A stretch of 64,000 nt of DNA from an uncultured Bacteroidales bacterium (GTDB taxonomy: Bacteria > Bacteroidota > Bacteroidia > Bacteroidales > WCHB1-69): the NCBI GenBank assembly GCA_905235135.1, contig CAJOKR010000023.1, forward strand, positions 31,700 through 95,699, given 5' to 3'. The position numbers were made by a program, and so were the translations under genes. Each line of letters begins with the position of its first letter. The stretch's first letter is position 1. The notes beneath the pieces are model-generated. The model made no database searches and was not told the origin of the DNA. It saw only the letters and a list, made by a program, of their open reading frames with translations. Positions 17,421 to 26,556 of this stretch are shown here, piece after piece.

Positions 17421-17938
17421 TGTGGGGTTGTGGACGTTCCGGAGACAATGATTGTCAAGGGGTTGCCGCCGGCCTCTGCGCGGAGTGTGATGGTGTCGGG
17501 CCAGGTGCCGGTGAGGAAAACTTCCCCGTACCCGGGATAGGAGGCGATGCGGATGGAGGTGGGGTTCTCCGTGGCGTAGGCGCAGATGGCGGCCTCCACA
17601 TCAGCGGCCGTCACCATCTCACCGGCCACCTCGCGGTCGGCCAGAGCATCGAGTGCCTTGCGCAAGTCCTTGTTGTTGACGGAATAGTAGCGGTTGCTGG
17701 GGCAGACGTTGCCCAAGGGGGCGAACGTCCGGCGGATAACGCCCAGATGACACTTAAGGTGCATCTGGATGAACTTGAAGAGAGCCTGGCGCTTCAGGGC
17801 CGCCGGGGTCCTGTAGGCGCGTTTGGGCATTCTGGGAGCCGCGCGGGCGAAGGTGACGCCGTTGCGGGTGTAGTAGGCGATACCATCAATGGTACCGGAA
17901 CAGTTGCGGTCAATGCCGACTTGTAAGATTCTTGCCAT
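17387..17938 (-). CDS. Unknown protein, possibly DUF6266-related, flanked by arrays
   Basis: 183 residues. The start MARILQVGIDRNCSGTIDG resembles the N-terminus of small Bacteroidota proteins (DUF6266-like) that begin with a Gly-rich strand followed by a basic segment with P-x-x-P-K-R (about 36-43) and a helix (PAALKRQALFKFIQMHL). The C-terminal half has beta character (IRIASYPGYGEVFLTG). No signal peptide. Heptamer arrays flank the gene on both sides, and its C-terminal TPQPRTPLTPVTF is partly array-encoded. Function unknown. Confidence 0.5.
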   Translation of the reverse strand: MARILQVGIDRNCSGTIDGIAYYTRNGVTFARAAPRMPKRAYRTPAALKRQALFKFIQMHLKCHLGVIRRTFAPLGNVCPSNRYYSVNNKDLRKALDALADREVAGEMVTAADVEAAICAYATENPTSIRIASYPGYGEVFLTGTWPDTITLRAEAGGNPLTIIVSGTSTTPQPRTPLTPVTF

Positions 17939-17943
17939 AGTTG

Positions 17944-18085
17944 TTAGGGTTTAAGGTTTAAGGTTTAGAGTTTAGGGTTTAAGGGTTAGAGTTTAGGGTT
18001 TAAGGTTTAGAGTTTAGGGTTTAAGGTTTAGAGTTTAGGGTTTAAGGGTTAGAGTTTAGGGTTTAAGGGTTAGGGGTTAGGGGGT
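17944..18085. repeat. Second TTTAAGG/TTTAGAG heptamer array
   Basis: Same units as 17270-17420, on the other side of the unknown gene. It would form most of that gene's 5' leader if transcription starts at the TATCTTTGCC element on the minus strand near 18191-18200. Confidence 0.9.
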
Positions 18086-18205
18086 TCTGATGTCGCAAAA
18101 AAGTCTCAAGTCTCACGTCTCACGTCTCAAATCTCAATTTTAATCTTCCAATATGTCAAAGAACGCTGAAACCTTCCGGAAGGATTTCGACGGCAAAGAT
18201 ACAAC

Positions 18206-18385
18206 ATGGGAGAAACTGTAGGAAAATATGATGAGTATCACGAATCCATCACACACGAACACTTCTGTATGTCAGCAACTTATGTGATATTTAAAGATGG
18301 GTTCATCACAAAACCCACAATCGCCCTACTGGTGGAAGTTCTGTTAATAACTTGCCCTAATACAGGGCAACTGCGCCAATATTAG
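18206..18385 (+). CDS. Possible 59-residue ORF, weak
   Basis: An ATG at 18206 opens 59 codons to TAG at 18385. The product has a charged N-terminus with several His/Glu and a hydrophobic segment (TIALLVEVLLITC). No promoter or homology is apparent. It lies in a region of remnants and may be a chance ORF. Confidence 0.2.
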   Translation: MGETVGKYDEYHESITHEHFCMSATYVIFKDGFITKPTIALLVEVLLITCPNTGQLRQY

Positions 18386-18392
18386 CCACACC

Positions 18393-18491
18393 CGGATAAG
18401 TCTGTTATTTCCCGTCATATACGCAATATCTATAGTGAGGGAGAACTAAAGAAAGAGGCAACCGTTGCAAAAAAAGCAACAGTCCATCAGG
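18393..18491 (+). pseudogene. RhuM-family remnant
   Basis: Plus strand encodes DKSVISRHIRNIYSEGEL followed by KKEATVAKKATVHQ, the conserved core that follows the WLTQ-x-Q-M-A-x-L-F motif in RhuM (virulence) family proteins. The WLTQ part is missing upstream and the frame runs into a hairpin at 18486, so this is a degraded fragment. A separate RhuM N-terminal fragment lies at 63448. Confidence 0.7.
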
Positions 18492-18579
18492 CACGGTGCA
18501 GGCATAGTATATCCATACCGCTGGGTATGCTTGGAGTATGCCTGCACTATGCCTGATACTTGCCATCCCCATAGCAAGT
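18486..18579. repeat. REP-like nested hairpin
   Basis: Nested perfect stems: ATCAGGCA (18486-18493)/TGCCTGAT (18550-18557), TGCAGGCATA (18497-18506)/TATGCCTGCA (18537-18546) and CATACC (18514-18519)/GGTATG (18524-18529), then a second hairpin ACTTGC/GCAAGT ending at 18579. It lies 25 nt past the end of the radical SAM gene and may act as its terminator. Confidence 0.8.
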
Positions 18580-18604
18580 ACTTGCCTGTGACTTGCCGGC
18601 GGTG

Positions 18605-20119
18605 TTAGGAGATTCGGCATTCCTGCCGAAATCGGGTATCGGGCGGCGCCTTCGGGCAGTCGGGCGAGGGGAAGTCGTAGTTTTCGGGGCCATAGGCGGC
18701 GATGGCCTGCCGCCAGCAGTTGCCTAACCCGCGTCGGCAGCCGTCGAACGCTTCGCAAGTCTTGCACGGACTCGCGTCGCGCACCTCCTCCTGCGAGAAG
18801 TTCCAAAGCGACAGCGCCTTCTCCGAATGCCACATCTCCATGATAGACTGCCGGTTGAGGTCGCCGAGGATGAAGAACGGATGCCAGTACAGTTGCTCGC
18901 AGAGGGTGACCTTGCCATCAGGGAGCACGAAGAACCCGAAAACGTTGCCGGAACAGATCGGGCGGAAGGGGAACTGCTCCCGACGCTGCTCCACGGTTAA
19001 GGGCTCGCAGCAACTCAGGAACGCAAGTTCGGCGGCGGAACTCCGGTTGCGCTGCTCCACCAGGGTTTTCAGCCGGGCCAGCTGGTCGCGGGTGCTGTAG
19101 TAGGTGGCCGGCTTGAACTGGCTGTATGCGGCCGGGGTGAAGTTGACCCGCCGGACGCCCCCGAAGGCCGCCAGCGTGTCGAGGGTCCTGTTCAGGGACT
19201 CTTCCGAATCGTTAAAGCGGGTGATTACCGGCTTGACGGTGATTTCGAAGCCGGCCCTGTCCAACAACCGCAGCCCGTGCAACACTTTTCCGAGGTAGCG
19301 GTCGTCCACGCGCAGCATCCGTTGCAGTTCCGCGCTATCGACACTGTCGAGGGAAAGCTGTATGCGACGGACTCCCAAGCTTTTCAGATCCTCCACGATG
19401 GCTTGGGTGATCGGACATTTGGTGGAAATCGTGGGCACGTAATCGTATTTCCGCATTTCGGCGAGCATCTCCCGCCAATGGGGGTACACGAAAAAGTCGC
19501 CGCCGTCCACCTCCACGTAAGGCATTCCCAAACGGTACGCCTCCGCGAGCAAAGCCCTGATCCGCTCGAAGGGCAGCGGATTCTGGATGGCGGGTCTGTC
19601 AGCGTAACAATAGACGCAATCCGTCACGCAGTCCGTGTTGAGCATAAACGTCATGCTGTTGGGCACGCGCAGCCGCACCTCCGAAAGGTCAAAGGCTTTG
19701 CGGATAAAGGGGATGTCGATTCCCCTTAGCATATCGTCACGCACCATCCCTGTGGTGTTCGGAATCAGGAAATTCTTGGGGATCGAAGCCCAGTATTGCT
19801 CGCGAAACGGGATCTTCACCACCTCCGAATTGCAGATACAGGGTGCCACCGACGCCACAAACAGCTTCTCGTCGATGTACTCCACAAGGAGAAACCGCCT
19901 CGCCACCTCGTCCAAGGTTCGGGATCCATCGAAAAAGGCGAAACGGAGCGCCAAATCCGGATGGATGCGCCACGCAAAGGAGTGGGTGACATCCTCCCGA
20001 AACGGGTCGGCATCATATCGCCCGGGGTTGTTGTTCGTGAGAATGACGTTGTGGCGGTCACTCTTGAACTTGTACGCGGGATTGACCACATATTTTAAGT
20101 TTGTATCAATTGTTTGCAT
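18605..20119 (-). CDS. Radical SAM/SPASM-domain protein
   Basis: 504 residues. An N-terminal domain (about 1-145) contains a PqqD-like stretch (FDGSRTLDEVARRFLLVEYID). The radical SAM site is C164-VTD-C168-VY-C171, binding the SAM-cleaving [4Fe-4S] cluster, followed by the barrel. The C-terminal SPASM region has ICSGNVFGFFVLPDGKVTLC, the C-x-x-C-x5-C set in SPCKTCEAFDGC and further Cys that would hold auxiliary clusters. Such proteins often modify a peptide or protein. I see no convincing precursor peptide next to it, so the substrate is unknown. It appears to be a single-gene unit. Confidence 0.88.
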   Translation of the reverse strand: MQTIDTNLKYVVNPAYKFKSDRHNVILTNNNPGRYDADPFREDVTHSFAWRIHPDLALRFAFFDGSRTLDEVARRFLLVEYIDEKLFVASVAPCICNSEVVKIPFREQYWASIPKNFLIPNTTGMVRDDMLRGIDIPFIRKAFDLSEVRLRVPNSMTFMLNTDCVTDCVYCYADRPAIQNPLPFERIRALLAEAYRLGMPYVEVDGGDFFVYPHWREMLAEMRKYDYVPTISTKCPITQAIVEDLKSLGVRRIQLSLDSVDSAELQRMLRVDDRYLGKVLHGLRLLDRAGFEITVKPVITRFNDSEESLNRTLDTLAAFGGVRRVNFTPAAYSQFKPATYYSTRDQLARLKTLVEQRNRSSAAELAFLSCCEPLTVEQRREQFPFRPICSGNVFGFFVLPDGKVTLCEQLYWHPFFILGDLNRQSIMEMWHSEKALSLWNFSQEEVRDASPCKTCEAFDGCRRGLGNCWRQAIAAYGPENYDFPSPDCPKAPPDTRFRQECRIS

Positions 20120-20263
20120 AATATCCTATTGCCTTTGCCTAATTTTTCCGGGGCAAAGTTACAACAAGGAAAATCGTTTATCAAGTGTGTTTTAAACTTT
20201 TTGCGTATTCGTTTTAATACCAAAGGGTTAAAAACCCATAAAAGCCTTTGTTGGCAGAAAAAA

Positions 20264-20281
20264 TTAACAATTAATAGTTAA
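20264..20281. promoter_or_regulatory. Palindromic site upstream of rpsO
   Basis: TTAACAATTAATAGTTAA, one base off a perfect 18-nt palindrome. The same 18 nt occur at 41774, and a one- to two-base variant lies upstream of recA at 53643. All three sit 110-170 nt before a start codon. The gap 20120-20429 otherwise holds only promoters. Confidence 0.5.
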
Positions 20282-20369
20282 AATTTTGGGACGCTTTCGC
20301 AGGAAATTGGGCTTCTGAAGAAAAAATCAAATAAAATGGAAAGTGGGATGAAAGTAATGGAAAAAAGTG

Positions 20370-20377
20370 TATTTTTG
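20370..20377 (+). promoter_or_regulatory. -7 promoter element for rpsO
   Basis: TATTTTTG (TAnnTTTG) 52 nt before the rpsO ATG. Confidence 0.65.
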
Positions 20378-20429
20378 CCGCCCGAAAAATATAAGGTAAA
20401 ATAAGTAAAATAAAAGCAGTTAAGAAGTT

Positions 20430-20699
20430 ATGTATTTGACAAACGACGTTAAGAAAGAAATTTTCGCGAAGTACGGCAAGAACGAGAACGACACCGGATC
20501 CCCCGAGGCTCAAGTTGCCCTCTTCACCCACCGCATCAAACATCTGACCGAGCATGTGAAGCAAAACCACGGCGACCGCGTGACCAAACGCGCCCTCATT
20601 ACCCTGGTCGGCAAGCGCAAAAAAATGCTCGAGTACCTCAAACAGCAGGACATTGAACGCTACAGAGCCCTGATTAAGGAATTAGGTCTGAGAAAATAG
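20430..20699 (+). CDS. rpsO: 30S ribosomal protein S15
   Basis: 89 residues with the S15 signatures DTGSPEAQVALFTHRIKHLTEH and HGDRVTKRALITLVGKRKKMLEYL. S15 binds the central domain of 16S rRNA. The gene is followed by a strong hairpin terminator and then by pnp, the common rpsO-pnp order. Confidence 0.97.
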   Translation: MYLTNDVKKEIFAKYGKNENDTGSPEAQVALFTHRIKHLTEHVKQNHGDRVTKRALITLVGKRKKMLEYLKQQDIERYRALIKELGLRK

Positions 20700-20721
20700 T
20701 TTTAAGGAAGAAGATAATGAC

Positions 20722-20761
20722 ATTCAAAAAGGCAATTTTGGAGAAAATTGCCTTTTTGAAT
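20722..20761. terminator. rpsO terminator
   Basis: An 18-bp perfect stem (20722-20739 with 20744-20761) with a 4-nt loop; the A-rich 5' arm and T-rich 3' arm make it a typical rho-independent terminator working on either strand. It separates rpsO from pnp. Confidence 0.8.
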
Positions 20762-20809
20762 ATTTGTTATTCTCTACAATCTCGTATTCACTTTATAAAT
20801 TAAATTGTT

Positions 20810-23144
20810 ATGAACTTAGGAGTTAGAACAACTTTTGATATCGGCGACGGTCGTATGGTTACGATCGAGACCGGAAAATTGGCGAAGCAGGCCGACGGTG
20901 CTGCTGTCGTCACCATGGGCAACACCATGCTCCTTGCAACCGTCTGTTGTAAAAAAGAGGCTGTGGAAGGCACTGACTTCATGCCCCTGCAGGTTGAATA
21001 TCAGGAAAAATACGGCGCTGTGGGTCGTTTCCCCGGCGGTTTCTTCAAACGCGAGGCCCGTCCTTCGGAGTATGAAATCCTCATCGCCCGCCTGGTGGAC
21101 CGCGCCATCCGTCCCCTTTTCCCGAAGAACTTCCACGCTGAGACTCAGGTCGTTGTGACGCTGATTTCCGGCGACAAGAACTTCCTGCCCGACTGCCTCG
21201 CATGTCTGGCTGCCTCTTCCGCCATCGCTGTCTCCAACATCCCCTTCGAGTGCCCGATTTCCGAGGTGCGCGTGGGCCGCGTGGATGGACAGTTGGTGGT
21301 GAACCCCACCGTGGAAGACATGGAGCGTTCCGACATCGACATGATTGTGGCCGCCTCTATGGACAACATCATGATGGTGGAAGGCGAAATGAAAGAGATT
21401 TCCGAGGATGACATGGTTGCCGCCCTTAACTTTGCCAAGGAGGCTATCAAGGTGCAGTGCCAGGCCCAGTTGGACCTCGCCGCACAGGTGCCCACCGCCA
21501 ACCCGAAACGCGAATACTGCCACGAAACCGACGATGAGGCTATTCGCGAGCGCATGAACACGGAACTTTACGATAAGGTGTATGCCGTCGCCAAATCTTT
21601 CAAGGGCAAACAAGAGCGCAACGCCGATTTCGACCAGATTCTTGCCGACTTCATCGAGACGATTCCCGAGGAAGAGCGTGAGGAAAAGGCCGTCATGGTG
21701 AAACGTTACTACGACGAAATCCTTTGGCACGCCATGCGTAATATGATCCTCGACGAGCGCATCCGTCTCGACGGCCGCCACACCGAGGATATCCGTCCCA
21801 TCTGGATTGAGACCGGCTATCTGCCGTCCGCACACGGTTCTGCCATCTTCACCCGCGGCGAAACCCAGTCTTTGACCACCTGCACGCTCGGCACCAAGCT
21901 CGACGAGCAGATCATTGACGGCGCTGTGGTGGAAGGTACCAACCGTTTCCTGCTGCACTACAACTTCCCGCCCTACAGCGTGGGTGAGGTGAAACGTATC
22001 GGCAGCACGTCCCGCCGCGAGGTCGGTCACGGCAATCTCGCCAAGCGCGCCCTCAAACCGATGATTCCGTTCGACGACCCGACGTTCCCCTATACGGTCC
22101 GTTTGGTGTCCGACATTCTCGAATCCAACGGAAGTTCCTCTATGGCAACGGTTTGCGCCGGCACCCTCGCCCTGCTCGACTGCGGTGTGAAGATGAAAAA
22201 GCCCGTTTCCGGTATTGCCATGGGTTTGATTACCGATGAGGCCACCGGCCGCTACGCCATCCTCTCCGACATTCTCGGCGATGAGGACCACCTCGGTGAC
22301 ATGGACTTCAAGGTCTGCGGTACCGAAGACGGTATCACCGCTTGCCAGATGGATATCAAGGTCAAGGGCCTCTCTGCCGAAGTGATGGCCGAGGCTCTGG
22401 CCCAGGCTCATCGCGGCAGAATGTTCATCCTGGGCAAGATCAAGGAAGCGATGCCCGCTCCGAGAGAGGATTACCGTCCGTTCGTGCCGCGCATCATCCA
22501 AATGCAAATCCCGCGCGACTTCATCGGCGCAGTTATAGGACCGGGAGGCAAGGTCATCCAAGAGATGCAGCGTGAGACCAACACCGTCATCAACATTGAG
22601 GAGGTTGGCGAATTTGGCATTCGACATCGCTGCCGCCAATGTGGACGACATCAATGCCGCTATGGAGCGCATCAAGCTCATCACCACACTGCCTGAGGTG
22701 GGTGAAATTTACGAAGGCACTGTCAAGACCATCACCGACTTCGGTGCATTTGTGGAATTCCTGCCCAACACCGACGGTCTGCTGCACGTGTCGGAGATTG
22801 CCTACCGCCGCATTGAGGACGTGAACGAGGTGCTCAGCGTGGGTGACAAGATCAAGGTGAAGCTCATCGAAATCGATGAAAAGACCGGCAAGTACAGACT
22901 GTCGCACCGTGCTTTGCTCCCGAAACCCGAGGGTTACGAGGATGAGAAGCCGCGTGGCAATGGCGGCCGCAATGGTGGCGGAAACCGCAACGGTGGTGGC
23001 CGCGACCGTGACCGTAGTCGTCAGGGCGGCAACGGCGGCCGTGACCGCGAACACAATGGCGGCGGTCCCCGTCGGGGCAACAGCAACCAGCACGACGGCC
23101 AGCGTCACCGCCAGGAAAGACGCGATTTCCCCGAATTTGATTAA
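20810..23144 (+). CDS. pnp: Polyribonucleotide nucleotidyltransferase, apparent frameshift
   Basis: The first frame (20810-22696) holds both RNase PH-like domains and the start of the KH domain ([27 protein letters not shown]). At about 22615-22625 the conserved reading moves by one base to a frame ending at 23144, which carries [18 protein letters not shown], the S1 domain ([34 protein letters not shown]) and a basic RGG-like tail of about 60 residues. Dropping the C at 22622 restores a normal PNPase of about 777 residues. PNPase degrades RNA 3' to 5' with phosphate. Because the shift sits inside the KH domain of a conserved housekeeping gene, an assembly error is the simplest explanation. 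Confidence 0.93.
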
Positions 23145-23153
23145 TACACCAAA

Positions 23154-23182
23154 CAGCGCCGCGGAGATTCTCTGCGGCGCAT
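23154..23182 (+). terminator. pnp terminator hairpin
   Basis: Stem GCGCCGCGGAGA/TCTCTGCGGCGC (about 23156-23180) followed by ATTGTTT, 10 nt after the pnp stop. Confidence 0.7.
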
Positions 23183-23203
23183 TGTTTCTATAGAGACGCA
23201 AGA

Positions 23204-23233
23204 TGTAGAGACGCAAAATATTGCGTCTCTACA
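23204..23233. repeat. GTAGAGACGC palindrome (copy 1)
   Basis: TGTAGAGACGCAA and TTGCGTCTCTACA form a perfect 13-bp stem around AATA. A half copy, TAGAGACGCA, precedes it at 23191-23200. Confidence 0.9.
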
Positions 23234-23239
23234 CCCCCT

Positions 23240-23451
23240 TAAACCATAAACCTTAAACCATAAACCTTAAACCTTAAACCATAAACCTTAAACCATAAAC
23301 CTTAAACCATAAACCTTAAACCATAAACCTTAAACCATAAACCTTAAACCTTAAACCATAAACCTTAAACCTTAAACCTTAAACCTTAAACCTTAAACCT
23401 TAAACCTTAAACCTTAAACCTTAAACCTTAAACCTTAAACCTTAAACCATA
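23240..23451. repeat. CCTTAAA/CCATAAA heptamer array
   Basis: About 30 direct 7-nt units, alternating CCATAAA and CCTTAAA then pure CCTTAAA. The last unit (ACCATA) directly abuts the nif3-like ATG at 23452, so the array is that gene's whole leader. The strand sense is opposite to most of the 16035 array. Confidence 0.95.
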
Positions 23452-24549
23452 ATGACAATCAAAGACGTAACCACCTTTTTAGAACATAAGTTCCCCCTCT
23501 ACCTGCAGGAGGATTTTGACAACTGCGGGGTGCAATGCGGGGATGTGCGGCAGGAGATTACCGGCGCGATGGTCTGTTTCGAGATGTCGGAGCAGGTGAT
23601 TGACGAGGCTATCGCCAATGGCTGCAACCTCGTGATTTCCCACCATCCGCTGATGCTGAAGCGCGGCATCTGCAAAATCGAGCCCCGCGACCGAGTGGGC
23701 GGCATGATCTGGAAAGCGCTGGCCCACAATATGGTGCTTTACTCCATGCACACTAACATCGACAGCGGTGAGGGTGGCGGCAATGACGCTTTCGCAGAAC
23801 GGCTCGGGCTGCAGAATGTGAAGGTGCTGGCCCCGCATAAGGGACTGTACCGCAAGCTCGTCGTTTTCGTGCCCGCCGACCATGCCGAACAGCTCAAATC
23901 CGCCCTTTTTGCCGTCGGATGCGGCGTGCAGGGGCTGTACGACAGCTGCGCCTACACGACGGAGGGCTCCGGTCAATTCCGCCCGCTGGAAGGGTCGAAT
24001 CCCTACCTCGGACAGCAAGATGCGCTGGAACACGTGGCGGAGCAACGGATTGAGATGATTTACCCGACTGGGCTGCAACGGGCGGTGGTGAAAGCCCTTT
24101 ACGAAAACCATCCCTACGAGGAGCCCGCTTTCGACCTGCTGCCGTTGGAGAACGAGAGCAGAACGATTGGTTTGGGACGGATTGGCGAACTGCCTCACGA
24201 GATGGCAGTTCCGGAATTCCTTGCCTATCTGAAAGAGCATCTCGGATTCACCCACTGCCGCTACTGCGGCGATGGGGCGAAAACCATCCGGAAAGTTGCC
24301 TTGTGCGGCGGCGGCGGTTCGGGATTCATCGACCTGGCCATCGCTTCCGGCGCGGACGCCTACGTGTCGGGGGATTTCAAGTATCACGACTTCTTCAAGT
24401 CCCATTCCGGCACGCTGTTAGTGGACATCGGGCACTATGAAGGTGAATTTTTCATTAAAAATATCATTTTCTCCTTACTAAACGAAAAATTTACTACATT
24501 TGCAACTTTGATTTCTAAGATGGAAAAGGTAGAGGTCAAATATTTTTAA
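23452..24549 (+). CDS. Nif3-like dinuclear metal centre protein
   Basis: 365 residues of the NIF3/YbgI family: VISHHPLMLKRG with the metal-binding histidines, MHTNIDSGEGGGNDAFAERLGL, and the C-terminal VDIGHYEGEF, with a middle insertion domain (about 120-220) as in the longer Bacteroidota members. Family members form hexameric toroids with two metal ions; the biochemical role is uncertain (GTP cyclohydrolase-like and other activities have been suggested). The gene is 30 nt before the zinc-ribbon gene, so the two are likely co-transcribed. Confidence 0.92.
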   Translation: MTIKDVTTFLEHKFPLYLQEDFDNCGVQCGDVRQEITGAMVCFEMSEQVIDEAIANGCNLVISHHPLMLKRGICKIEPRDRVGGMIWKALAHNMVLYSMHTNIDSGEGGGNDAFAERLGLQNVKVLAPHKGLYRKLVVFVPADHAEQLKSALFAVGCGVQGLYDSCAYTTEGSGQFRPLEGSNPYLGQQDALEHVAEQRIEMIYPTGLQRAVVKALYENHPYEEPAFDLLPLENESRTIGLGRIGELPHEMAVPEFLAYLKEHLGFTHCRYCGDGAKTIRKVALCGGGGSGFIDLAIASGADAYVSGDFKYHDFFKSHSGTLLVDIGHYEGEFFIKNIIFSLLNEKFTTFATLISKMEKVEVKYF

Positions 24550-24579
24550 TATACTGAAAATTAAACAGATAAGTCAAAA

Positions 24580-25650
24580 ATGGCCAAGAAAAAAGTTACT
24601 GAAGAAGAGGTTGAAAACGGCGCAAAAAAACCGAAAGTGGTTCCCAAAATGAAGAAAATCACTCCGAAGAGAGTGAAAGTTCCCCAGGTGGAAGAAGAGA
24701 AACCTGCGGAACCGGAACCTGTTGAGGAAGTGGTCGAAGAAGTGGTGGAGAAAGTGACCGAAGAAGCCCCGAAACCGAAGCAGAAAGCGGCCAAAAAAAC
24801 CGTCGTGGAAACGATTATCAAGGACGATGATGTGACGGTGGAGAAAACTTCCGACGGTGTGGTGGAGGTGAAAAAACACGAATCCAACCAAACCACCGCC
24901 GAGGAACTCTCTATTGAGCAGAAACTGCTTTCTCTCTACAATCTTCAGCAAATCTGCACCAAGATCGACGACATCCGCATGATCCGCGGCGAGCTTCCCG
25001 AGGAAATTCGTGACAACGAGGACGAGTGCGAAGGTCTGAACACCCGTATCAACAAGTTTACGGACGACATCAAGAACCTGAAGCTCAAAATCGCCTCCGA
25101 GAACACCAACATCGAGGAGTCTCGTGCGACCATCAAGAAATACGAGGAGCAGCAGAATTCCGTGCGCAACAACCGCGAATATGAGGCACTGAGCAAGGAA
25201 ATCGAATATCAGCAGCTGCAAATCCAAATCGCGGAGAAGCACAAAGAGAAACACGAAGCTGAGATCTTAGAGAAACAGGCCAAGATTGCCGAAACCAACG
25301 AGCGTGTGAAGGAAATCCAAGAGGTTTTGGAGCAAAAGAAAGCCGAGTTGGAAGTCATCGTGGCTGACACTCAGAAAGAGGAGGAAGAACTTCTGGCCAA
25401 GGCCGAAGAACTTCGCGTCAAAGTGGATGACCGTCTGTTGGCTGCTTTTGAGCGTATCCGCAAGAACGCCCACAACGGTCTCGCTATCGTGAAGATTGAG
25501 CGCGATGCTTGTGGTGGTTGCTTCAGCAAAATCCCCCCGCAACGCCAGCTCGATATCTGTCTGCACAAGAAAATCATCGTCTGTGAGGCTTGCGGCCGTA
25601 TTTTCATCGATGACAAGCTTGTGCGCGAACACGAGAACGATGAACAATAA
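24580..25650 (+). CDS. Coiled-coil protein with C4 zinc ribbon (DUF164-like)
   Basis: 356 residues. A Lys/Glu/Pro-rich, probably disordered N-terminus (1-105) is followed by a long coiled coil (about 115-300) and a C-terminal zinc ribbon with Cys pairs in DACGGCF and VCEACGRIF. The ribbon and coil match the DUF164/C4-type zinc-ribbon family that usually follows nif3 in this phylum; nucleic-acid binding is assumed, not shown. The charged N-terminal extension is long compared with the family core of about 250 residues. Confidence 0.88.
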   Translation: MAKKKVTEEEVENGAKKPKVVPKMKKITPKRVKVPQVEEEKPAEPEPVEEVVEEVVEKVTEEAPKPKQKAAKKTVVETIIKDDDVTVEKTSDGVVEVKKHESNQTTAEELSIEQKLLSLYNLQQICTKIDDIRMIRGELPEEIRDNEDECEGLNTRINKFTDDIKNLKLKIASENTNIEESRATIKKYEEQQNSVRNNREYEALSKEIEYQQLQIQIAEKHKEKHEAEILEKQAKIAETNERVKEIQEVLEQKKAELEVIVADTQKEEEELLAKAEELRVKVDDRLLAAFERIRKNAHNGLAIVKIERDACGGCFSKIPPQRQLDICLHKKIIVCEACGRIFIDDKLVREHENDEQ

Positions 25651-25739
25651 TGACCGCTTTTAAACGTTATTTTGGACCGAGTGTCTATCACACTGTTTTT
25701 TGAAACATCATTATTCACCTTTAATTAAAAAAAAGTATT

Positions 25740-26534
25740 ATGAAAAGATTCTTAAGCGTAATTTGCATGGCCCTTCTGGCCGGAGGTATGATTTTCACCT
25801 CTTGTACGAAAAACTTTACCATTACGGTAAATTCCAACAACGATGCTTGGGGTACTGTGACGGGTACTGGCACCTATGCTGACGGAGCAACGGCCACTCT
25901 GACCGCCACCCCTAACGCTGGTTATGAATTCGAAAAATGGCAGGATGGCAACACCGAGAATCCTCGTACCATCACCGTTTCTGCCGACGAGACCTACACC
26001 GCTTATTTCAAAGCTGTTGTTCCTGGTGTGAAAGTGACGTTCAACGGAACAAACTGGGATGCAAACTCCATCCAATCCCAATACTACACAGAATATAGCG
26101 TTTGGGATGTCTATTCTGCACAAAACGATGGCGGCAGCCTTCCTATCGCTGACGTTGCCACCTCTGTTCTTTCCGGTTCCAGCTCTGCTACCGCTGACAG
26201 CCAAACCGGTGAACTTGGCGGAGACTTCCTATGGGTTGAATACTACAACGAATCTTATCTGCAGGATAACAATGGTACTTACTATGGTGATTACTGGGCA
26301 AAGAACGTCACCTGCGCTGTCAGCGCTTTCGACGCTACCGCTCTTACCCTTTCCGCAAATGTGAACGCCACTATGTTCTCCGCTCTTGAGGCTTTCGTCG
26401 CAAGTGCCGGTGCTGTGGGTGTTGACGCTGCTTCCACCGCTCCTATGACGGTGAAAATTACCAACGTTGAACTTTCCGCCGCTAAAGGCAAACCTGCCAA
26501 GAAAGTTGTTGGCAAACTGGTTGCTGTTAAATAA
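25740..26534 (+). CDS. Lipoprotein with InlB B-repeat-like domain
   Basis: 264 residues. Signal peptide with a lipobox before Cys (GMIFTSC, Cys22). Residues 26-95 carry one divergent InlB B-repeat (GTVTGTGTYADGATATLTATPNAGYEFEKWQDG) common in surface-exposed proteins. The rest (about 96-264) is an unrecognised beta-rich domain ending in a Lys-rich tail. Probably a surface lipoprotein. A terminator follows. Confidence 0.78.
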   Translation: MKRFLSVICMALLAGGMIFTSCTKNFTITVNSNNDAWGTVTGTGTYADGATATLTATPNAGYEFEKWQDGNTENPRTITVSADETYTAYFKAVVPGVKVTFNGTNWDANSIQSQYYTEYSVWDVYSAQNDGGSLPIADVATSVLSGSSSATADSQTGELGGDFLWVEYYNESYLQDNNGTYYGDYWAKNVTCAVSAFDATALTLSANVNATMFSALEAFVASAGAVGVDAASTAPMTVKITNVELSAAKGKPAKKVVGKLVAVK

Positions 26535-26556
26535 TTAACTTTTCAGTAAACATAAA

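Noticed and set aside
18206..18385. Precursor peptide for the radical SAM protein
   Set aside because: No leader-type motif, no Cys/Ser/Thr-rich core, opposite strand and 0.2 kb of decayed DNA between; too weak to claim.
20816..22687. A 623-codon open frame antisense to pnp
   Set aside because: It mirrors a strongly biased, conserved gene; the product is rich in His and low-complexity and shows no recognisable motif.
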